Shown one piece after another: positions 16,217-23,433 of a DNA stretch of 24,350 nt. Location of the stretch: assembly GCA_024404065.1 (NCBI GenBank), contig JAKSQR010000006.1, positions 1 through 24,350 of the forward strand, in the 5' to 3' direction. This DNA comes from Clostridia bacterium (lineage in GTDB: Bacteria > Bacillota > Clostridia > Oscillospirales > Acutalibacteraceae). Made by a program: the position numbers and the translations under genes. The notes under the pieces are model-generated. The model searched no databases. It was not told where the DNA came from and saw nothing but the letters and a program-made list of their open reading frames with translations. The stretch's first letter is position 1; every line of letters starts with the position of its first letter.

Positions 16217-17878
16217 ATGTATAAGTTTACCCCAAGTCTTGTTTATAAAATCAATGGTCAGCAGATAAGCTCCAATAAGTTTGAAACAACAGATTACACT
16301 ATTAAAGCAGAGATTACTGATGGTGCAATCAAGTGTGTGCTTGTACCTAATAAAGAGATGGAGCTTGTACGCTTTACTCTTGCTACCACAAGAGAAATGG
16401 GCGATAAGGAAGCCTTTTTTGCAAACGGTTTCCAAAGCTGGAGCACATCACCTGAGGTGTATAAGAATACAAAGCAGACAAGCATAAACCCACTTGCCAA
16501 TATCAGCAAATTTACATACCACCTTGCCACTATGAGCGGTGACTATCAGATTTTTGATGACTATGGCAAAGAGGGCTGCAATCACTCATTCACCTACACA
16601 TATTTCAGAAATGGTGACGAGCTTGAGCTTCTCGGCTCAATGAGTGAGAGAGTAGGATACACCATTTTTGCAGTTGATTCAAACAACAACAGCTTTAAGA
16701 TTATCAAGGATGTTGAAGGTCTTGCAGTTAAGGGCGAAACCGAGCTTCTTAATGTGGTAAGAATTACCGGTGAGTATGACGAGGTATTTGATAAATACTT
16801 TGGCTCTATGAATTTAAGAAAGCCAAAGGCAAACCATCTTTCAGGCTACACAAGCTGGTATAACTACTTCCAGAAAATTGATGAAAATATTATTATCCGT
16901 GACCTTAACGGCCTTGATAAGGTTAAGGAAAGCGTAAACATTTTCCAGATTGATGATGGCTATGAAACCTTTGTTGGTGACTGGCTTACAGTAGACAGCA
17001 AAAAATTCCCAAGAGGAATGAAATATATTGCCGAGCAGGTACATAACAAGGGCTACCTTGCAGGTATATGGATTGCCCCATTCTCTGCACAGCGCACATC
17101 TGTAGTTGCAAAGGAGCATCCCGATTGGCTGATTAAAAATCCCGATGGCAAGCCTCAGTGGGGCGTATTTGCATGGGGCGGCGCCTACACACTTGATATG
17201 TATAACCCTGGTGCAAGGGCTTATATCAAAAATTTCTTTGATGTAATTCTCCGTGATTGGGGCTACGATATGGTTAAGCTGGATTTCCTCTACTCACAGG
17301 CTATTACTCCACGTAATGGTAAATCAAGAGGCATGATTATGTGTGAGGCTCTTGATTTCCTTCGTGAGTGTGTTGGTGAGGATAAGCTTTTCCTTGGCTG
17401 TGGTGTTCCTCTTGGTCCATCATTCGGCGTAGTTGACGCCTGCAGAGTTGGCTGCGATGTAGACTTAATCTACAACGGCAAATTCTACAATAAGCTTGGC
17501 GTAAACCGTGAGGTTCCCTCAGCACAGAATTCAATTAACAATGCAATGTTCCGCCGTCATCTTAATGGCAGAGTATTCTGCAACGACCCCGACGTATTTT
17601 TCCTTCGTTACAATAACCTTACATTTACTCAGGAGCAGAAGAGATTGCTTGGTACTGTAAACCACATGTTTGGTGACGTTCTCTTTGTATCAGATAACGC
17701 AGGCGACTATGGTGCAAGTGAAAACGAAATGGTTAAGCAGTTCTTTGCGCCCTGCAGCTATAAAATCAAGTCTGCTTATATGACAGAGCCCGGCTCAGGT
17801 ATTTACGAAATAAAATACGAGGATGAGGGCACAGAAAAGACATTCAAATTTGAAATGGCTACAGGCAAAATTCTTTAA
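16217..17878 (+). CDS. Alpha-galactosidase-like glycoside hydrolase (GH36 type, clan GH-D)
   Basis: This probable retaining alpha-galactosidase would release galactose from alpha-galactosides such as melibiose or raffinose-family sugars. The 553-residue protein has an N-terminal beta-sandwich region (1 to about 200) and a TIM-barrel core. DDGYE is at 246-250, and KLDFLY (354-359) contains the likely nucleophile D356. CRVGCD (409-414) contains the likely acid/base D414, in a slightly diverged form of the usual R-x-S-x-D motif. There is no signal peptide, so it acts on imported sugar. The start is ATG 16217, with GGAGG at 16205-16209; a longer in-frame reading from 16028 would add 63 unconserved Lys/Tyr-rich residues across the promoter and is rejected. 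No sugar transporter or regulator is adjacent; proB follows after only 14 nt. Exact linkage specificity is uncertain. Confidence 0.82.
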   Translation: MYKFTPSLVYKINGQQISSNKFETTDYTIKAEITDGAIKCVLVPNKEMELVRFTLATTREMGDKEAFFANGFQSWSTSPEVYKNTKQTSINPLANISKFTYHLATMSGDYQIFDDYGKEGCNHSFTYTYFRNGDELELLGSMSERVGYTIFAVDSNNNSFKIIKDVEGLAVKGETELLNVVRITGEYDEVFDKYFGSMNLRKPKANHLSGYTSWYNYFQKIDENIIIRDLNGLDKVKESVNIFQIDDGYETFVGDWLTVDSKKFPRGMKYIAEQVHNKGYLAGIWIAPFSAQRTSVVAKEHPDWLIKNPDGKPQWGVFAWGGAYTLDMYNPGARAYIKNFFDVILRDWGYDMVKLDFLYSQAITPRNGKSRGMIMCEALDFLRECVGEDKLFLGCGVPLGPSFGVVDACRVGCDVDLIYNGKFYNKLGVNREVPSAQNSINNAMFRRHLNGRVFCNDPDVFFLRYNNLTFTQEQKRLLGTVNHMFGDVLFVSDNAGDYGASENEMVKQFFAPCSYKIKSAYMTEPGSGIYEIKYEDEGTEKTFKFEMATGKIL

Positions 17879-17892
17879 TTCAGGTAATATTT

Positions 17893-18657
17893 ATGAGAGT
17901 TGTAATTAAAATTGGCACATCTACCCTTACCCACGCTACAGGTAAGCTTAATATAAGAAGGGTGGAAAAGCTGTGCAGAGTTATAAGTGACCTTAAAAAT
18001 GCAGGTAACGAGATTATACTTGTTTCATCAGGTGCTATCGGTATGGGCGTAGGCAAGCTTATGCTCAGCGAAAAGCCTACCGATATGCCTACAAAGCAGG
18101 CATGCGCTGCACTTGGTCAGTGTGAGCTTATGTATGTGTATGATAACGAGTTTTCAAAGTATAATCACAATATTGCACAGATTCTTATTACTGCTGCAGA
18201 TGTTGAAAACGAAGAGAATCATTCAAACTTCAGAAATACTCTTTTTAAGCTTATTGAGTTTGGTGTGCTTCCCGTTATAAATGAGAATGATACAATCAGC
18301 ACCGCTGAAATTTCTATTGGTGATAACGACACCTTAGGTGCTATTGTTGCCACATCATTAGAGGCAGATTTACTTATTCTCCTCTCTGATATAGATGGTC
18401 TTTATGATAAAAATCCATCAGAGCCTGATGCAAAGCTTATCCCTGAGGTTTATGAAATCACCACAGAGATTGAAAAAATGGGTGGCGGCAAAGGCTCAAC
18501 CCTTGGCACAGGTGGTATGGCTACCAAGATACATGCCGCACAGATTGCCACAGCAAAGGGTATAGATATGGTTATTGCAAATGGCAGTGACCCCGACCTT
18601 CTTTATGGCATATTTGAAGGTGAAAAAATTGGTACAAGATTCTACGGCAGGAAGTGA
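17893..18657 (+). CDS. proB: Glutamate 5-kinase (short form without PUA domain)
   Basis: ProB phosphorylates L-glutamate with ATP to gamma-glutamyl phosphate, the first step of proline synthesis. The 254-residue product is only the amino-acid-kinase domain: VVIKIGTSTL (3-12), VSSGAIGMG (44-52), INENDTIS and a C-terminal GTGGMATKIHAAQIA block. The C-terminal PUA domain of the about 365-residue E. coli and B. subtilis enzymes is absent. The ORF stops cleanly and the next frame is proA, so this is a short form rather than a frameshift. The start is ATG 17893, with only a weak AGGT at 17882-17885; it lies 14 nt after the alpha-galactosidase stop, so translation may depend on coupling. It forms an operon with proA and proC. 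Confidence 0.93.
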   Translation: MRVVIKIGTSTLTHATGKLNIRRVEKLCRVISDLKNAGNEIILVSSGAIGMGVGKLMLSEKPTDMPTKQACAALGQCELMYVYDNEFSKYNHNIAQILITAADVENEENHSNFRNTLFKLIEFGVLPVINENDTISTAEISIGDNDTLGAIVATSLEADLLILLSDIDGLYDKNPSEPDAKLIPEVYEITTEIEKMGGGKGSTLGTGGMATKIHAAQIATAKGIDMVIANGSDPDLLYGIFEGEKIGTRFYGRK

Positions 18658-18662
18658 TTTAA

Positions 18663-19907
18663 TTGACAACTGCAGAGATTTTTGAAAAAGCAGTGGAGGC
18701 TAAAAGTCAGGTTAAATCACTGACCGAAGCAGAAAAAAATAAAGCCATTGAAGTAATGGCAAAGGCACTTGTTGATAACACAGCGGTCATATTAGCTGAA
18801 AATAAGCTGGATATTGAAGCTGCCCGTGGCACAATAAGTGATGTAATGCTGGATAGATTAGCTTTAAGCGAAGAGCGAATTAAGGCTATGGCTCAGGGTA
18901 TGCTGGATGTTAAAAATCTGCCTGACCCTAACGGAAAAATCCTTAATCACATAGAAAGACCTAATGGTCTTATTATAGAGAAAACAGCAGTGCCTATGGG
19001 CGTAATTGGTATAATCTATGAGTCACGCCCTAATGTTACCTCTGATGCCGCAGTGCTTTGCTTTAAGAGCAGTAATGTCTGCATTTTAAGAGGGGGCAAA
19101 GAGGCTTACCGTACATCAAAGGCTATTGTTAATGCTCTTCGTCAGGGGCTTGAAAATTCAGGCGTTACTCCCTATGCTATAAACCTTATTGATGATACAA
19201 CCCGTCAGTCTGCAACCGAAATGATGACTGCAAAGGGTTACATAGATTTACTTATTCCCCGTGGTGGCAAAGGGCTTATTAAAGCCTGCGTTGAGAATGC
19301 CACAGTGCCTTGCGTAGAAACAGGCACAGGCATCTGCCACATATATGTGGAGAAAACTGCTGACCTTACAAAAGCAGTTGAAATAGTGAATAACGCAAAA
19401 ACATCAAGACCTTCCGTATGCAATGCCTGTGAGGTTTGTGTTGTAGACGAAGAAATTGCAGCTGAGTTTTTGCCTATGCTTTATAGGAGACTTACTGAGG
19501 GCAGAGAAAACCCGGTTAAGTTTATTGTGGATGAAAAGGCTGCAAAGATAATTGACGGCGAAAAGGCAACAGAGGATAGCTTTGATACAGAGTATCTTGA
19601 TTACATACTTGCAGTAAAGGTTGTAGCAGATACTAAGGAAGCTACTGAGCATATCCTTAAGCATTCCACACACCATAGCGAAGCTATTGTTACTGAGGAT
19701 ATGGCAAAGGCTGAGTATTTTATAAACAATACAGACTCTGCCGCAGTTTATGTAAATGCTTCTACAAGGTTTACAGATGGCGGTGAATTTGGTCTTGGCT
19801 GTGAGATGGGTATATCCACACAGAAAATGCACGCAAGAGGTCCTATGGGTCTTGAGGAAATGATGACCTATCACTATGTTATTAAGGGAAACGGACAGGT
19901 GAGATAA
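18663..19907 (+). CDS. proA: Glutamate-5-semialdehyde dehydrogenase (gamma-glutamyl phosphate reductase)
   Basis: ProA reduces gamma-glutamyl phosphate with NADPH to glutamate-5-semialdehyde, the second step of proline synthesis, and usually works with ProB on the unstable intermediate. The 414-residue product is full length. The catalytic cysteine is C253 in RPSVCNACE. Other family stretches seen are GVIGIIYESRPNVTSD, LIPRGGKGLI and the C-terminal ARGPMGLEEMMTYHYVIKGNGQ. The start is TTG at 18663, five bases after the proB stop, with AGGAAG (18649-18654) inside the proB end; the N-terminus then matches the family, while the next ATG would remove about 30 conserved residues. Overlap of the binding site with proB implies coupled translation. 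Confidence 0.96.
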   Translation: MTTAEIFEKAVEAKSQVKSLTEAEKNKAIEVMAKALVDNTAVILAENKLDIEAARGTISDVMLDRLALSEERIKAMAQGMLDVKNLPDPNGKILNHIERPNGLIIEKTAVPMGVIGIIYESRPNVTSDAAVLCFKSSNVCILRGGKEAYRTSKAIVNALRQGLENSGVTPYAINLIDDTTRQSATEMMTAKGYIDLLIPRGGKGLIKACVENATVPCVETGTGICHIYVEKTADLTKAVEIVNNAKTSRPSVCNACEVCVVDEEIAAEFLPMLYRRLTEGRENPVKFIVDEKAAKIIDGEKATEDSFDTEYLDYILAVKVVADTKEATEHILKHSTHHSEAIVTEDMAKAEYFINNTDSAAVYVNASTRFTDGGEFGLGCEMGISTQKMHARGPMGLEEMMTYHYVIKGNGQVR

Positions 19908-20708
19908 ATGTATAAGTTTGGTTTTATAGGTGCTGGTAATATGGGCGGCGCTCTTGCAAGGGCTGTTGCAAAAAAGTCAGACAGCGTTATTGTATGCGAC
20001 AGGTCAGCAGATAAAGCTGCCGCACTTGCCAATGAAATCGGAGCAAAAGCAGGCAACATCAAAGAGGTTGCTACACAGAGTGAATATATATTTTTAGCAG
20101 TTAAGCCTCAGATGCTTGCTGATATGTTTGCTGAAATAAAAGATGATTTAAAGGCAAGAGGCGACAGATTCATTTTTGTAAGTATGTGCGCAGGCACATC
20201 CATTGCTAAAATAACTGAGCTTGCAGAGATTGAAGCACCTGTTATACGCATTATGCCAAATGTAGCCTGTGCAGTAGGTGCAGGTATGACCCTTTGCGCA
20301 AGAAACAGCAAGGTAACTGATGATGAGTATAACGTATTTGCCTCAGCTATGAGTGAGAGCGGAAAGCTTGATATGATAGAGGAGGAGAAAATAGATAATT
20401 ACTCTATCGTTACAGGCTGCGGCCCCGCTTACACTTATGTTATGATTGAAGCACTTGCAGATGGTCAGGTAGCAATCGGCGTGCCCAGAGATAAAGCCTA
20501 TCTCTACGCTGCTCAGATGGTTGAAGGCGCAGCAAAGCTGATGCTTGAAAGCGGAAGAATACCTGCAGACCTTAAGGATAGTGTATGCTCACCCGGTGGC
20601 ACTACAATTGAGGGTGTAAAGGCTCTTGAAAAGGGTAGTGTAAGGGCGGATATTATAGATGCAGTTAATGCTTCATATAAAAGAACTCTTGAATTAGGCA
20701 AGAAATAA
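19908..20708 (+). CDS. proC: Pyrroline-5-carboxylate reductase
   Basis: ProC reduces 1-pyrroline-5-carboxylate to L-proline with NAD(P)H, the last step of the pathway. The 266-residue product is full length. The Rossmann motif GFIGAGNMGG is at 5-14, and the family signature GCGPAYTYVMIEALADG and the SPGGTTIEGV stretch near the C-terminus are intact. Its ATG (19908) directly abuts the proA stop TAA (19905-19907), with AGGTGAG (19897-19903) inside proA, so translation is probably coupled. It is the last gene of the unit and is followed by an intrinsic terminator. Confidence 0.96.
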   Translation: MYKFGFIGAGNMGGALARAVAKKSDSVIVCDRSADKAAALANEIGAKAGNIKEVATQSEYIFLAVKPQMLADMFAEIKDDLKARGDRFIFVSMCAGTSIAKITELAEIEAPVIRIMPNVACAVGAGMTLCARNSKVTDDEYNVFASAMSESGKLDMIEEEKIDNYSIVTGCGPAYTYVMIEALADGQVAIGVPRDKAYLYAAQMVEGAAKLMLESGRIPADLKDSVCSPGGTTIEGVKALEKGSVRADIIDAVNASYKRTLELGKK

Positions 20709-20729
20709 TAAATTAAAATATATTAAAGC

Positions 20730-20765
20730 CCCTCTCTGATTTTGTCAGAGAGGGTTTTGTTTTTA
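20730..20765 (+). terminator. Intrinsic terminator of the proBAC unit
   Basis: CCCTCTCTGA (20730-20739) and TCAGAGAGGG (20745-20754) form 10 perfect pairs, followed by TTTTGTTTTTA. It separates proline synthesis from the putP unit. Confidence 0.92.
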
Positions 20766-20821
20766 TTGTAAAAAACTAAATGTACAAAAAATTGTCTATT
20801 TATTATTCTATATAAAAAGCC

Positions 20822-20850
20822 TTGATAAATAAGGAAATTATGTTTATAAT
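20822..20850 (+). promoter_or_regulatory. putP promoter P1
   Basis: TTGATA (20822-20827), a 17 bp spacer and a perfect TATAAT (20845-20850) predict a start near 20857. This lies within the inverted repeat at 20851-20874 and gives a leader of about 95 nt. Confidence 0.65.
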
Positions 20851-20874
20851 AATGTAAATTATATGAATTACATT
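20851..20874. promoter_or_regulatory. Inverted repeat at the putP P1 start site (candidate operator)
   Basis: AATGTAA (20851-20857) and TTACATT (20868-20874) are perfect inverted copies ten bases apart, immediately downstream of the P1 -10 box. A repressor bound there would block initiation. As RNA it would be only a weak AT stem. No regulator gene is nearby, so operator function is inference. Confidence 0.35.
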
Positions 20875-20879
20875 CTATA

Positions 20880-20908
20880 TTGCATTATTGTATTTGATGT
20901 GCTAAAAT
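20880..20908 (+). promoter_or_regulatory. putP promoter P2
   Basis: TTGCAT (20880-20885), a 17 bp spacer and TAAAAT (20903-20908) preceded by TG (20900-20901) form an extended -10 promoter. The predicted start is near 20915. It is weaker than P1 at the -35 position. Confidence 0.45.
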
Positions 20909-20951
20909 ATGCAAGTATTTTTAACTTTACGCAAACAGAGAGGTATTTACA

Positions 20952-22445
20952 ATGAAACTTAATCTTGAAAGCGGAGTATTTATCATATACCTTGCATTAG
21001 TTATAGGTATTGGTATTTACTTCTTTGTAAAAACAAAAACAGGCGGCGAAAAGGATTACTTCCTTGGTGGTCGTAACATGGGTCCCTGGGTTTCTGCTCT
21101 TTCAGCAGGCGCTTCAGATATGAGCGCATGGGTACTTATGGGTCTTCCCGCTTCTATCTATGCTGCTGGTATCGGCAAAAGCTGGATTGCTATCGGCCTT
21201 GCTATTGGTTATATCCTCAGCTGGATAATCCTTGCACCTCGTCTTCGTAAGTTTACAATAGCAGCTGATGACTCTATTACTATTCCTCAGTATCTTTCAA
21301 ACAGATTCCTTTCTAAGAATCCTGCAATCAGAGTTATCTGCGCAGTTATTTTCCTTGTAGCTTATACAATTTACGCAGCTTCATCAATGAAGGCTTGTGG
21401 TACACTCTTTAATACAGTTCTTGGTATTCCCGCAAGCACAGCAATGTATATTGCAGCAGCAATTATCGTTGTTTACACCTTCCTTGGTGGTTTCAATGCA
21501 GTATGCTGGACTGACTTCTTCCAGGGCTTACTTATGCTTGGCGCACTTCTTCTTGCTCCTATCTTTGCACTTGGTGTTATCAATGGCGATATGGGCGGTT
21601 TTGCAGCAGCATCTGCTAAGGCTGACCTTCCCGAAGGCTACTGGAACTTAATAACAAACTGGAAGGATATAGCTTCTGGTCTTGGTTGGGGTCTTGGTTA
21701 CTTCGGTATGCCTCACATCATCGTAAGATATATGTCCATCCGCTCAAATAAGGATGTTAAAAAGAGTGCAAAAATCGGTATCACATGGAATGTACTTATT
21801 GTATTATTCTCAGTTGCAGCAGGTGCAGTAGGTCACCTTCTTCTTGGCGATATTGAGGATAACTCAACAGTATTTATTCAGATGGCAAAGAAGCTCTTTA
21901 ATCCTAACGGCACAGCAGTCTTCGGTGCAGTTATAGTTGGTATTCTTCTTTCCGCAATTCTTGCAGCATCTATGAGCACAGCAGATTCACAGCTTCTTGC
22001 TTCATCATCTGCTTTTGCAAGTGATATTTATAAGCCCATTATCCGTAAGAATAAGGCTGGCGATAAGGAAATGCTCTGGGCTGGTCGTGTAGTTGTTCTT
22101 ATTATTTCAGTTGTTGCTGTTGTTATAGCAGCTAACCCCAACTCAGGCTCAATTATGGACCTTGTTGAAAACGCATGGGGTCTCTTCGGTGCAGCATTTG
22201 GTCCTGCAATCCTTCTTTCACTCTTCTGGAAGAGATTTAACTTTGCAGGCGCTCTTGCAGGTATCGTAGCAGGTGCAGTAGTTGATATTGCATGGCTTGT
22301 ATGCCTTGGCGATTTTGGTCTTTACGAAATTATCCCCGGTTTCATCTGCTCAGCAATCGTAGCAGTTGTTGTTACTCTTATTACAAAGGCTCCCTCAAAG
22401 GAAATTGAAGAGCTTTATGATAAGGCTGCAAACCTTGAGGACTGA
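20952..22445 (+). CDS. putP: Sodium/proline symporter
   Basis: PutP is a cytoplasmic-membrane transporter of the solute:sodium symporter family that imports proline with Na+. The 497-residue protein is full length, with about 13 hydrophobic membrane segments starting at residue 8. DYFLGGRNMGPWVSALSAG and ASDMS (54-58) match the PutP sodium-site helix. MSTADS (341-346) carries S342 and T343, aligning with E. coli S340 and T341. GYFGMPHIIVRYMS corresponds to E. coli GYFGQPHIIVRFM, with Met for Gln. The start is ATG 20952, with AGAGAGG at 20937-20943. Its place directly after proBAC supports proline as substrate. It is transcribed separately from its own tandem promoters and ends at a bidirectional terminator. 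A related substrate such as another amino acid or betaine is possible but less likely. Confidence 0.92.
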   Translation: MKLNLESGVFIIYLALVIGIGIYFFVKTKTGGEKDYFLGGRNMGPWVSALSAGASDMSAWVLMGLPASIYAAGIGKSWIAIGLAIGYILSWIILAPRLRKFTIAADDSITIPQYLSNRFLSKNPAIRVICAVIFLVAYTIYAASSMKACGTLFNTVLGIPASTAMYIAAAIIVVYTFLGGFNAVCWTDFFQGLLMLGALLLAPIFALGVINGDMGGFAAASAKADLPEGYWNLITNWKDIASGLGWGLGYFGMPHIIVRYMSIRSNKDVKKSAKIGITWNVLIVLFSVAAGAVGHLLLGDIEDNSTVFIQMAKKLFNPNGTAVFGAVIVGILLSAILAASMSTADSQLLASSSAFASDIYKPIIRKNKAGDKEMLWAGRVVVLIISVVAVVIAANPNSGSIMDLVENAWGLFGAAFGPAILLSLFWKRFNFAGALAGIVAGAVVDIAWLVCLGDFGLYEIIPGFICSAIVAVVVTLITKAPSKEIEELYDKAANLED

Positions 22446-22461
22446 TAAAAGCATAAAAATT

Positions 22462-22490
22462 ATCCCCAACCATTGCGGTTGGGGATTTTT
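22462..22490. terminator. Bidirectional terminator between putP and the lipoprotein gene
   Basis: ATCCCCAACC (22462-22471) and GGTTGGGGAT (22477-22486) form 10 perfect pairs around ATTGC. T residues follow on the + strand (22485-22490), and AAAAAT precedes (22456-22461), giving a T-run on the minus strand. It serves both convergent genes. Confidence 0.88.
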
Positions 22491-22505
22491 GCATTCACTG
22501 TTTAA

Positions 22506-22949
22506 TTATTTGAACTGGAAGTTTCTTGCTGCTTCATAGTCACCCTGACCTATGCCTGTAATCATACCTGCTTCATCACGGATAACAGGGAAGTAGTATG
22601 TGAAATCAGCGCCATCGTAGGTAAGCTCCATTACGTCATTTTCTTCATCAAATACCCATGTGCCCTTATGCTCACTGCCTTCATAGGTTTCAGTGAAGGT
22701 GTTATCGGTAGCTGAAAATGAAATGGTGTTGGTGCTGTTTGTTTCCCACATTGTTACACCCTTAAAGGCATCTGCAGGGTCATTTGCAAGCACGTAAGCT
22801 TCAGTTTCACCCTTTTCGTTTACCTTGGTAACCAGCTCATTATTTTTATTCATAATGGTTGTGCCTTCGGTTGTTACTACATTTTTGCCACAGGCTGCAA
22901 AGCTGAGTGCCATAGCAGCAGTAATAGTTAAAGCCAATAATTTTTTCAT
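22506..22949 (-). CDS. Small putative lipoprotein of unknown function
   Basis: The 147-residue protein begins MKKLLALTITAAMALSFAAC, a lipoprotein signal peptide whose lipobox ends at C20. After processing it should be anchored to the outer face of the membrane. The remainder is polar and rich in Thr, Glu and Asp, with a mostly beta pattern (NTISFSATDNTFTETYEG and GTWVFDEENDVMELTYDG). This resembles small lipocalin-like or TIG-like extracellular lipoproteins of Firmicutes, but I recognise no family. AGGAG (complement of 22958-22962) overlaps the stop codon of the upstream gene, so the two are likely translated as a coupled pair. It ends at the shared terminator 22462-22490. Confidence 0.75.
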   Translation of the reverse strand: MKKLLALTITAAMALSFAACGKNVVTTEGTTIMNKNNELVTKVNEKGETEAYVLANDPADAFKGVTMWETNSTNTISFSATDNTFTETYEGSEHKGTWVFDEENDVMELTYDGADFTYYFPVIRDEAGMITGIGQGDYEAARNFQFK

Positions 22950-22961
22950 TTTATTTTCTCC

Positions 22962-23324
22962 TTATTGTATTCTGAATGGTATGTCATTTTCTTTAAGCAG
23001 ATTATAAAAGTTATAATCCGCAGGACCATAGCATATAAGGTCCCTTTCAGATGGTTTTATTATGAAGCTGATTGGGTTAAAGCCTCTGCTTTCCCCAATT
23101 TCAATGCTTTGAATTCTTATTTCTTCAGTCATTTCAGCAAGGGCATTTCGCATACTGTTTGGCAGCCTGTGCTCACCAATATGGGAGCGCACAACTATGT
23201 CTGCTGAGTTAAAAACATCGCAAATTTTAAGCGCAAGGTCAATGCTGTCTTCGTCATCTTCTATAAAGAAGGTAACCACTTTTCTGTTTTTGAATTCAAG
23301 AGTTAAATCGCTTGTAAGCTTCAT
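22962..23324 (-). CDS. Hypothetical protein, 120 residues, unrecognised
   Basis: I do not recognise this protein. It is soluble, mixed alpha/beta by eye, acidic near IEDDEDSIDLALKICDVF, with no signal peptide, membrane segment or cysteine motif. It ends NFYNLLKENDIPFRIQ. The start chosen is ATG at 23324, because GGTGAT, the 3' half of the extended Shine-Dalgarno consensus, lies just upstream. A longer reading from TTG at 23369 would begin inside the -35 box of its own promoter and is rejected. It is the first gene of a two-gene minus-strand unit with the lipoprotein and diverges from the secreted esterase. Function cannot be assigned from the context. Confidence 0.7.
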   Translation of the reverse strand: MKLTSDLTLEFKNRKVVTFFIEDDEDSIDLALKICDVFNSADIVVRSHIGEHRLPNSMRNALAEMTEEIRIQSIEIGESRGFNPISFIIKPSERDLICYGPADYNFYNLLKENDIPFRIQ

Positions 23325-23340
23325 ATAATCACCATTAGTT

Positions 23341-23369
23341 ATTAAATCACAATTTGATAATTTATGCAA
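23341..23369 (-). promoter_or_regulatory. Minus-strand promoter of the hypothetical/lipoprotein pair
   Basis: On the minus strand, TTGCAT (23369-23364), a 17 bp spacer and TTTAAT (23346-23341) predict a start close to 23335. That leaves a very short leader of roughly ten bases before ATG 23324. The -35 is the inverted copy of the plus-strand -35 at 23375-23380. Confidence 0.4.
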
Positions 23370-23374
23370 GTAAT

Positions 23375-23403
23375 TTGCATTTGATTATTTTCTATGATAT
23401 AAT
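23375..23403 (+). promoter_or_regulatory. Promoter of the secreted esterase gene
   Basis: TTGCAT (23375-23380), a 17 bp spacer and a perfect TATAAT (23398-23403) predict a start near 23410. That is about 24 bases upstream of the start codon. Confidence 0.6.
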
Positions 23404-23415
23404 GACATATATAAT

Positions 23416-23431
23416 TGAGAGGAGAATCTCA
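23416..23431 (+). other. Short hairpin displaying the esterase ribosome binding site
   Basis: TGAGA (23416-23420) and TCTCA (23427-23431) enclose the loop GGAGAA (23421-23426), which contains the Shine-Dalgarno GGAG. The five-pair stem is weak. The binding site would stay unpaired in the loop, so the structure does not obviously repress translation. Confidence 0.3.
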
Positions 23432-23433
23432 GT

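Noticed and set aside
17893..18662. Frameshift truncating proB
   Set aside because: The proB frame ends cleanly with the proA ribosome binding site overlapping it, and no PUA-like sequence is seen in any frame before proA.
23325..23369. TTG start at 23369 for the 120-residue hypothetical protein
   Set aside because: The codon is inside the predicted -35 hexamer, so the promoter could not transcribe it; ATG 23324 has a suitable GGTGAT upstream.
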